Of a stretch of 6,276 bases of DNA, positions 1-4,180 are shown piece after piece. The stretch comes from Aquificaceae bacterium (GTDB lineage Bacteria > Aquificota > Aquificia > Aquificales > Aquificaceae): positions 1 to 6,276 of the forward strand of contig WFYM01000062.1 of assembly GCA_015490115.1 (NCBI GenBank), in the 5' to 3' direction. A program made the position numbers and the translations under genes. Every line of letters begins with the position of its first letter. The first letter of the stretch is position 1. Under the pieces are notes generated by a model. The model saw only the letters and a list, made by a program, of their open reading frames with translations. It searched no databases and had not been told where the DNA came from.

Positions 1-136
1 CCTTCCCCCCCTCTACGAGTCCCGCAGCGAGGACGCACGTTATCGCTGAAGTTAGTGTGCTTTTCCCGTGGTCTACGTGTCCTATCGTCCCTACGTTCAC
101 ATGCTCCTTGGTCCTTTCGAACTTCTCCCTTCCCAT
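1..136 (-). CDS. tuf: Elongation factor Tu, N-terminal 45 codons (cut by window edge)
   Basis: EF-Tu is the GTPase that carries aminoacyl-tRNA to the ribosomal A site in the cytoplasm. Read leftwards from the ATG at 136-134, the sequence begins MGREKFERTKEHVNVGTIGH and continues through the G1/P-loop (G19-HVDHGK-S26) into a run ending LVEGGR at residue 45. The P-loop and the EKFERTKEHVNVGTIGHVDHGK core are unmistakable for EF-Tu; the rest of the G domain and domains 2 and 3 lie outside the window. The start is fixed by a strong Shine-Dalgarno (AAGGAGGT, 149-142) and by homology. The gene lies 44 nt after tRNA-Thr(GGT) with no terminator between them, so it is probably co-transcribed with the four tRNAs, as in the tufB operon of E. 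coli. The wording around the P-loop (TSAITCVLAAG) resembles Aquificales EF-Tu as I recall it. Whether the genome has a second tuf copy cannot be seen. Confidence 0.97.
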   Translation of the reverse strand, partial: MGREKFERTKEHVNVGTIGHVDHGKSTLTSAITCVLAAGLVEGGK

Positions 137-141
137 AGCTT

Positions 142-149
142 ACCTCCTT
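142..149 (-). promoter_or_regulatory. Strong Shine-Dalgarno of tuf
   Basis: On the minus strand AAGGAGGT occupies 149-142, five nucleotides before the tuf ATG at 136. It is a near-perfect complement to the 3' end of 16S rRNA and fixes the tuf start. It contrasts with the missing Shine-Dalgarno of hyuB, ispH, the GGDEF gene and serS in this window. This fits tuf being translated from a long mRNA that begins with the tRNA cluster, which needs an internal ribosome-binding site. Confidence 0.9.
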
Positions 150-180
150 AGGACCTTGGGCAGATGAATATATTAGCACA

Positions 181-253
181 AGCCCGGGACCGGACTTGAA
201 CCGGCGACCTCACCCTTACCAAGGGTGCGCTCTGCCGACTGAGCTACCCGGGC
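181..253 (-). tRNA. thrT: tRNA-Thr, anticodon GGT
   Basis: This is a 73-nt cloverleaf on the minus strand, 5' end at 253. The acceptor stem pairs GCCCGGG (253-247) with CCCGGGC (188-182) and the discriminator is T at 181. The D arm carries TAGCTCAGTCGGCAGAGC. The anticodon arm is CACCC-TTGGTAA-GGGTG, with anticodon GGT at 220-218, which reads ACC and ACT threonine codons. The T arm contains GGTTCAAGTCC. CCA is not encoded: the next bases are TGTG, so the 3' end must be added after trimming. It is the last tRNA before tuf, and only one nucleotide (254) separates it from the upstream tRNA-Gly. It occupies the position of thrT in the E. coli tufB operon. Confidence 0.97.
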
Positions 254-254
254 G

Positions 255-327
255 AGCGGGCGACGGGACTCGAACCCGCGACCTGCGGCTTGGAAGGCCG
301 CTGCTCTACCGACTGAGCTACGCCCGC
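255..327 (-). tRNA. glyT: tRNA-Gly, anticodon TCC
   Basis: This is a 73-nt cloverleaf on the minus strand, 5' end at 327. The acceptor stem pairs GCGGGCG (327-321) with CGCCCGC (262-256), with discriminator T at 255. The anticodon arm is GCGGC-CTTCCAA-GCCGC; anticodon TCC (294-292) reads GGA and GGG glycine codons. The T arm contains GGGTTCGAGTCCC. CCA is not encoded. The single following nucleotide (C at 254 on this strand) directly abuts the next tRNA's 5' end. The gene lies between tRNA-Tyr and tRNA-Thr(GGT), as glyT does in E. coli. Confidence 0.97.
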
Positions 328-338
328 TCTTTTTAAGC

Positions 339-427
339 TGGTGGAGGGGGCAGGATTCGAACCTGCGCAGGGCGTAAAGCCCGGGGGATTTACAGTCCCC
401 TGCCTTTGACCGCTCGGCCACCCCTCC
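339..427 (-). tRNA. tyrU: tRNA-Tyr, anticodon GTA, long variable arm, CCA encoded
   Basis: This is an 89-nt class II tRNA on the minus strand, including its CCA. The acceptor stem pairs GGAGGGG (427-421) with CCCCTCC (349-343), the discriminator is A at 342, and CCA is encoded at 341-339. The anticodon arm is GGGGA-CTGTAAA-TCCCC with anticodon GTA at 393-391. The long variable arm, built around GGGCTTTACGCCC, is expected for bacterial tRNA-Tyr. The T arm contains GGTTCGAATCC. It is the only one of the four tRNAs here with an encoded CCA. It lies 11 nt after tRNA-Thr(TGT) and 11 nt before tRNA-Gly, matching the position of tyrU in E. coli. Confidence 0.97.
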
Positions 428-438
428 TACCAGCCTCA

Positions 439-511
439 AGCTGGCGGCGGGACTTGAACCCGCGACCACGGGATTACAAATCCCGCGCTCTGCCTACTGA
501 GCTACGCCAGC
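439..511 (-). tRNA. thrU: tRNA-Thr, anticodon TGT
   Basis: This is a 73-nt cloverleaf on the minus strand, 5' end at 511. The acceptor stem pairs GCTGGCG (511-505) with CGCCAGC (446-440), with discriminator T at 439. The anticodon arm is CGGGA-TTTGTAA-TCCCG; anticodon TGT (478-476) reads ACA and ACG threonine codons, complementing the GGT isoacceptor further down the operon. The T arm contains GGGTTCAAGTCCC. CCA is not encoded; TGA follows. It is the first gene of the tRNA-tuf unit, and its 5' end is only about 7 nt downstream of the predicted transcription start. Confidence 0.97.
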
Positions 512-524
512 GAGCCAAAAAAAT

Positions 525-553
525 ATTTTACTCCTCATGTCAAGCAAGGTCAA
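525..553 (-). promoter_or_regulatory. Promoter of the tRNA-tuf operon
   Basis: On the minus strand a -35 TTGACC (553-548), a 17-bp spacer and a -10 TAAAAT (530-525) form a good sigma70-type promoter. Both hexamers match the consensus at five of six positions and the spacing is optimal. Transcription would start near 518, leaving a leader of about 7 nt before tRNA-Thr(TGT). A perfect TTGACA also occurs at 543-538 but is only 7 bp from this -10 and has no other -10 at proper spacing. Confidence 0.8.
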
Positions 554-563
554 GGGAAGCCCT

Positions 564-569
564 TATAAT
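564..569 (+). promoter_or_regulatory. Consensus -10 element before hyuB (likely leaderless start)
   Basis: A perfect TATAAT lies at 564-569. Transcription would start near 576, only about 5 nt before the hyuB ATG at 581, so the mRNA would be effectively leaderless. No good -35 is visible at the usual distance (around 541-546 the sequence is CAAGCA), and no TGn extended -10 is present. The expected -35 position falls inside the spacer of the divergent tRNA promoter. The -10 match is direct; promoter activity is inferred. Confidence 0.6.
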
Positions 570-580
570 TTTCATGAGGT

Positions 581-2125
581 ATGGAGCTTGTCTTAGAGGT
601 CTTCAAGAACAGGCTCATCTCGGTAGCTGAGGAGATGGGTATCGTCCTCCAAAGGACCTCTTTCTCCCCCAACATAAAGGAGAGGAAGGACCTCTCCTGC
701 GCCCTCTTTACCGGGAAAGGTGAGCTGATAGCTCAGGCTGCCCACATACCCGTTCACTTGGGTTCGATGGGTATGGCGGTGAGGGAGGCGATAAGGAGGG
801 TCCCTATGGAGGAGGGGGACATGGTAATCCTGAACAGCCCCTTCCTCGGAGGGACGCACCTTCCGGACGTTACCCTCGTCGCCCCGGTCTACTACAGGGG
901 AAAACTTGAGTTCTTCGTAGCTTGCAGGGCGCACCACGCGGACATAGGAGGTATGTCCTCAGGCTCAATGCCCCTATCGAGGAGCGTCTTTCAGGAGGGT
1001 ATAGTTATACCCCCCGTGAAGCTCGTAGAGGGGGGGAAGATCAGGGAAGAGGTCCTCTCACTTATACTCAGCAACGTGAGGACTCCGGAAGAGAGGAGAG
1101 GTGATCTGAAAGCCCAGATAATGGCTAACCTCACCGGCATAAGGAGGCTGAAGGAGATCTTAGATGATCTGGGACCAGAAAGGGTGAGGGAGGCGGGAAG
1201 GAGACTCATGGATTACTCGGAAAAGCTCATGAGGAAGGCGATAAGAAATATACCAGACGGCACATATACTTTCGAGGACTTCCTCGACGACGACGGCTTC
1301 GGGAAAGAGGACGTGGCGATAAGGGTGAAGGTAGAGATAAGGGGAGACTCAGCAGTTGTGGACCTCAGGGACTCGGATCCCCAGACGGAGGGGTGCGTGA
1401 ACGCGGTAAGGTCGGTAACCGTAGCCTCCGTTTACTACGTCTTCAGGTGCCTGCTTCCGGAGGACGCCCCTACGAACGACGGGTGCTTCAGACCTATAAA
1501 GGTCTTAACGAAGAAAGGGACCGTCGTCGACGCCGAGTTCCCCTCCGCCGTAGCCGGCGGGAACGTGGAGACCTCTCAGAGGATAGTCGACGCTGTCCTC
1601 GGCGCCCTCTCGAAGGCTGTCCCCGATCTCATCCCTGCTGCGAGTCAAGGGACTATGAACAACGTAGCAATAGGCGGAGGGGACCCGAGAAACGGCGGGA
1701 TATATACTTACTACGAAACGGTGGGGGGAGGTATGGGTGCTTGGAAGGGTGGTGACGGAGAGAGCGCGATCCACTCCCACATGACCAACACGATGAACAC
1801 GCCCGTCGAGGTCCTCGAACACTCCTACCCTTTCCTCGTTAGGGAGTTCTCAATAAGGAGAGGCTCGGGAGGTGAAGGAAGGTGGAGGGGTGGTGACGGC
1901 ATAGTAAGGGAGATAGAGCTTCTCGGAGAGGCGGAGGTCACGGTTCTCTCTGAGAGAAGAAAGAGGGGTCCGTACGGTCTCTTCGGCGGAAAGCCCGGAA
2001 AGAGGGGGAGGAACCTCGTGATCAGGGACGGAAAAGTTGAGGAGATGCCCGGAAAGTTCTCGACAAGGCTAAAGAAGGGCGACAGGATAAGGATAGAGAC
2101 GCCCGGAGGAGGAGGTTATGCTTGA
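581..2125 (+). CDS. hyuB: Hydantoinase B / 5-oxoprolinase-type subunit (HyuB family)
   Basis: This 514-residue cytoplasmic protein belongs to the HyuB family. Members are one subunit of ATP-dependent N-methylhydantoin or 5-oxoproline hydrolases, or of acetone/acetophenone carboxylase-type enzymes. It is full length and shows family blocks in order: NRLISVAEEMGIVLQRT with SPNIKERKD (10-37), GGTHLPDV (90-97), CRAHHADIGGMSSGSMP (115-131), FQEGIVIPPVKL (137-148), GCVNAVRS (271-278), GGNVETSQRIVDA (327-338), GGGMGAWKGGDGESAIHSHM (382-401), EHSYPFLVREFSIRRGSGG (413-431), LFGGKPG (467-473) and the C-terminal TPGGGGYA. The HHxD at 118-121 resembles a metal site. ATG 581 is the only plausible start, since an in-frame TGA lies at 575-577. 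The GAGGT touching the ATG is too close to act as a Shine-Dalgarno. The ATP-binding partner HyuA is not in the window. The stop overlaps purN by 8 nt. The family is certain; the substrate (hydantoin, 5-oxoproline or a carboxylation substrate) cannot be told. Confidence 0.92.
   Translation: MELVLEVFKNRLISVAEEMGIVLQRTSFSPNIKERKDLSCALFTGKGELIAQAAHIPVHLGSMGMAVREAIRRVPMEEGDMVILNSPFLGGTHLPDVTLVAPVYYRGKLEFFVACRAHHADIGGMSSGSMPLSRSVFQEGIVIPPVKLVEGGKIREEVLSLILSNVRTPEERRGDLKAQIMANLTGIRRLKEILDDLGPERVREAGRRLMDYSEKLMRKAIRNIPDGTYTFEDFLDDDGFGKEDVAIRVKVEIRGDSAVVDLRDSDPQTEGCVNAVRSVTVASVYYVFRCLLPEDAPTNDGCFRPIKVLTKKGTVVDAEFPSAVAGGNVETSQRIVDAVLGALSKAVPDLIPAASQGTMNNVAIGGGDPRNGGIYTYYETVGGGMGAWKGGDGESAIHSHMTNTMNTPVEVLEHSYPFLVREFSIRRGSGGEGRWRGGDGIVREIELLGEAEVTVLSERRKRGPYGLFGGKPGKRGRNLVIRDGKVEEMPGKFSTRLKKGDRIRIETPGGGGYA
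2105..2116 (+). promoter_or_regulatory. Tandem Shine-Dalgarno of purN inside the hyuB 3' end
   Basis: The run GGAGGAGGAGGT ends two bases before the purN ATG at 2118. It offers two overlapping GGAGG registers, 5 and 2 nt from the ATG. The same bases encode the four-glycine tail (PGGGGYA) of HyuB. Together with the 8-nt overlap (ATGCTTGA) this points to translational coupling of purN to hyuB. Confidence 0.8.
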
Positions 2126-2768
2126 TATCGGCGTCCTCGTCTCGGGGAGAGGTTCCAACCTCCAGGCGATAATAGACGGGATAGAGGCTGGGAAGATAGA
2201 CGCGAGGATAAAGGTGGTGATCTCGGACAACCCCAATGCTTACGCCCTCGAGAGGTGCAAGAGGCACAGCATACCGAGCAGGGTTGTCAGGAGGGAGGAG
2301 TTCAAAAGCAAAAGGGAGTTCGAAGAGGAGATGGTGAGGATCTTAAAAGAGGAAGGTGTTGAGCTTGTGGTCCTCGCGGGCTTCATGAGGATCCTCTCCC
2401 CCCACTTTCTGGAGAACTTCCCCAACAGGGTCATAAACATACACCCTTCCCTGATACCCGCCTTCCAAGGTCTGAACGCTCAGAGGAGGGCTGTCGAGTT
2501 CGGGTCGAAGATAACGGGCTGTTCGGTCCACATAGTGGACGAGAGCGTGGACGGTGGACCGGTTGTGGTCCAAGCTGCTGTTCCCGTCCTTCCCGAGGAC
2601 ACGGAGGAGACCCTCTCTGAGAGGATACTCAGGTTCGAACACAGGATCCTTCCCCAAACAGTCCAGTGGTTCGCGGAGGGGAGGGTGAGGATCGAAGGGA
2701 GGAGGGTCTTGGTCGAAGGGGCGAGGTACGGGACCCTTCCAGTCAACCCGGAGCTTGAGAAGTTTTAA
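2118..2768 (+). CDS. purN: Phosphoribosylglycinamide formyltransferase (GAR transformylase)
   Basis: PurN transfers a formyl group from 10-formyltetrahydrofolate to glycinamide ribonucleotide, the third step of de novo purine synthesis, in the cytoplasm. The 216-residue product is full length. The phosphate-binding N-terminus reads IGVLVSGRGSNLQAII (4-19). The catalytic centre is INIHPSLIPAFQG (106-118), with N107 and H109, followed by the folate loop HIVDESVDGGPVV (138-150), whose D145 completes the Asn-His-Asp triad known from E. coli PurN. The usual active-site loop GFMRIL is at 88-93. It starts inside the last codons of hyuB with a strong Shine-Dalgarno, so it is translated in the same transcript. 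Purine synthesis has no obvious link to hyuB; shared transcription of unrelated genes is usual in Aquificales. No oddities are seen. Confidence 0.97.
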   Translation: MLDIGVLVSGRGSNLQAIIDGIEAGKIDARIKVVISDNPNAYALERCKRHSIPSRVVRREEFKSKREFEEEMVRILKEEGVELVVLAGFMRILSPHFLENFPNRVINIHPSLIPAFQGLNAQRRAVEFGSKITGCSVHIVDESVDGGPVVVQAAVPVLPEDTEETLSERILRFEHRILPQTVQWFAEGRVRIEGRRVLVEGARYGTLPVNPELEKF

Positions 2769-2774
2769 AGACAG

Positions 2775-2780
2775 CATAAT
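2775..2780 (+). promoter_or_regulatory. Possible -10 element before ispH
   Basis: CATAAT at 2775-2780 matches TATAAT at five of six positions and sits 9 nt before the ispH ATG. A start about 7 nt downstream would give an mRNA with about 3 leader bases. A TTGAGA at 2755-2760 resembles a -35, but the 14-bp spacer is too short, so the call rests on the -10 alone. No Shine-Dalgarno precedes ispH. Confidence 0.4.
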
Positions 2781-2789
2781 TTTTTAGAC

Positions 2790-3659
2790 ATGGTGGAGAT
2801 AATAGTAGCTCCCAACGCAGGTTTTTGCTTTGGTGTAAAGAGGGCGGTGAAGCTCGCGGAAGAGTCCGCAAAGAAAGCAAACCGCTCGAGGATATTCACC
2901 ATGGGACCCATAATCCACAACCCCCAAGAGGTGGAGAGGTTAAAGAGTCTCGGAGTCACACCCCTCGACGGGGAGGAGCCAAGACCAGGTGATACGGTCA
3001 TAATAAGGTCCCACGGTATACCACCCGAAAAAGAAAGGGAATTAAGAAAAAAGGGACTCAAAGTGGTGGACGCCACCTGCCCTTACGTGAAGGCTGTCCA
3101 CGAAGCTGTTTGTCAGCTCGTGAAGGAAGGTTACTTCGTAGTTATAGTCGGTGAGAAGAACCACCCGGAGGTCATAGGGACCCTCGGCTACCTCAGGGAG
3201 AGCGGAGGGGAGGGTGTTGTCGTTGAGACAATGGAAGACCTGAAGGAGGTCTTAAGGCACGAGAGGGTAGGTGTGGTCTCCCAAACTACCCAAAACGAGA
3301 GGTTCTTCAAAGAAGTTGTGGGTGAGATCGTAACGTGGGTAAAGGAGGTGAAGGTGATAAACACGATCTGCAACGCCACATCAGTCCGTCAGGAGGACAT
3401 ATACAGGATAGCTCCCAACGTGGACGTCATGATAATTGTGGGCGGGAAGAACAGCGGCAACACGAGGAGGCTCTACTCTATATCCAAGAGCTTGAACCCC
3501 CGGTCTTACCATATAGAGACCCCAGAGGAGCTGAGACCCGAGTGGTTCGAGGGTGTAAAGAGGGTAGGGATCACGGCGGGAGCCTCCACACCCGACTGGA
3601 TAATAGAGGCTGTTAAGGTTAGAATAAATGAGATATGCGGAGGGTCTTCCTCTGGTTGA
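2790..3659 (+). CDS. ispH: 4-hydroxy-3-methylbut-2-enyl diphosphate reductase
   Basis: IspH (LytB) is the [4Fe-4S] enzyme that reduces HMBPP to isopentenyl and dimethylallyl diphosphate, the last step of the MEP isoprenoid pathway, in the cytoplasm. The 289-residue protein is close to the usual length. All three cluster cysteines are present: C13 (NAGFCFGVKRAV), C97 (VDATCPYVKAVH) and C194 (NTICNATSVRQ). Also present are H43 (GPIIHNP), H75 (RSHGIP), H125 and the catalytic E127 (NHPEV), the SQTT motif (164-167) and the substrate-phosphate loop GGKNSGNT (218-225). ATG 2790 is followed immediately by GTG 2793, which would give a start closer to many relatives; the two differ by one residue. No Shine-Dalgarno is visible. 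It follows purN by 21 nt, and its last 25 nt overlap the next gene, giving a low-complexity CGGSSSG tail. Confidence 0.97.
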   Translation: MVEIIVAPNAGFCFGVKRAVKLAEESAKKANRSRIFTMGPIIHNPQEVERLKSLGVTPLDGEEPRPGDTVIIRSHGIPPEKERELRKKGLKVVDATCPYVKAVHEAVCQLVKEGYFVVIVGEKNHPEVIGTLGYLRESGGEGVVVETMEDLKEVLRHERVGVVSQTTQNERFFKEVVGEIVTWVKEVKVINTICNATSVRQEDIYRIAPNVDVMIIVGGKNSGNTRRLYSISKSLNPRSYHIETPEELRPEWFEGVKRVGITAGASTPDWIIEAVKVRINEICGGSSSG

Positions 3660-4141
3660 CGCTTTTGCTCTCCTCGGTCTTCGGAGGCACACTCTACGAA
3701 GAGCTGATAAAGGAGCAGATAAGGAGCATACCGCTTGAGAAAGCTGTCGTCGTAGGGAAGGGTAAGAAGAAGCTAATAACAGTGATAAATCCCGACTGTC
3801 CCCACTGCAGGGCTGAGTGGAAGGAGATCAGGAAGCACCTCGACAAGCTGAAGGTCTACATTTTCGTCTTCCCCTTCAAGGCTTGGGGTGAGGAGAACCT
3901 TCTCAAGTCCTACTACATAGTCTGCTCAAAGGACAAGCTGAAAGCCCTCGACGAGGTCCTGACCGGAAAGCTCGACGGGAGCCTCCCTAAAGTAGAAAGG
4001 TGTCCCCTCCTCGAAGAGCATATGAAGGTGGTAGAGAGGCTCGGTGTCACGGGAGTCCCTTACAACATCATACCTGAGAAGAACAAGATCATAGAGGGCT
4101 TCTCGAGGGATCTCCTTGAAGAACTCGGTCTGAAGGAGTAA
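3635..4141 (+). CDS. Secreted DsbC-like thiol-disulfide protein, no dimerisation domain
   Basis: This 168-residue protein probably acts on disulfides in the periplasm. Residues 1-18 form a signal peptide (MRR, then hydrophobic FLWLTLLLSSVFG, cleavage near residue 17-19). From about residue 45 it is a thioredoxin fold with the redox motif C55-P-H-C58 (NPDCPHCRAEW) and the cis-proline loop GVTGVP (P142). The stretch from KVYIFVFPF to the end closely follows the catalytic domain of E. coli DsbC, including C97 and C123, which match DsbC's structural disulfide. Odd points: the N-terminal cystatin-like dimerisation domain of DsbC (total about 236 residues) is absent; the CXXC is CPHC, as in DsbA, rather than CGYC; and the residue before the cis-proline is Val, not Thr. 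The start overlaps ispH by 25 nt and has only a weak TGAG upstream. Fold and export are confident; oxidase, isomerase or reductase role is open. Confidence 0.85.
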   Translation: MRRVFLWLTLLLSSVFGGTLYEELIKEQIRSIPLEKAVVVGKGKKKLITVINPDCPHCRAEWKEIRKHLDKLKVYIFVFPFKAWGEENLLKSYYIVCSKDKLKALDEVLTGKLDGSLPKVERCPLLEEHMKVVERLGVTGVPYNIIPEKNKIIEGFSRDLLEELGLKE

Positions 4142-4169
4142 TTTAAAATCTCCTGACTCTGCCGATAAC
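4142..4169 (+). promoter_or_regulatory. Possible promoter before the GGDEF gene
   Basis: TTTAAA (4142-4147), a 16-bp spacer and GATAAC (4164-4169) match the -35 and -10 consensus at four of six positions each. The -10 ends 11 nt before the ATG at 4181, so the transcript would have a leader of about 5 nt. No Shine-Dalgarno precedes this ATG (the bases before it are CTCTTAGCT). The match is modest. Confidence 0.35.
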
Positions 4170-4180
4170 TCCTCTTAGCT

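Noticed and set aside
165..180. AT-rich TAATATATTC between tRNA-Thr(GGT) and tuf as a separate tuf promoter
   Set aside because: No -35 could be found without using the tRNA body, and the tRNA-tuf unit is known to be co-transcribed elsewhere; it may only be a processing site.
173..469. A 98-codon minus-strand open frame across the tRNAs
   Set aside because: It is a translation of the tRNA genes themselves (phrases such as SSVGRAAAF and VAQSAERT are typical of spurious tRNA-derived proteins).
181..511. Repeated segments across 181-511 as a repeat array
   Set aside because: The similarity is the shared D-arm and T-arm sequence of four different tRNAs, not a CRISPR or other repeat array.
538..543. 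A perfect TTGACA (minus strand) as -35 of the tRNA promoter
   Set aside because: Only 7 bp from the TAAAAT -10, and at the correct distance downstream the sequence is TTTTGG. The TTGACC at 553-548 has an exact 17-bp spacing instead.
406..630. A 74-codon plus-strand open frame starting in the tRNA region
   Set aside because: It is antisense tRNA sequence (DLNPRPRDYKSRALPTEL) running into the wrong frame of hyuB; no coding signal of its own.
2343..2777. A 144-codon minus-strand open frame opposite purN
   Set aside because: Antisense to the PurN catalytic region, with no recognisable domain or start signal.
4134..4155. AGGAG...CTCCT inverted repeat after the DsbC-like gene as a terminator
   Set aside because: Only five base pairs around an 11-base AT-rich loop and no following T-run; too weak to call.
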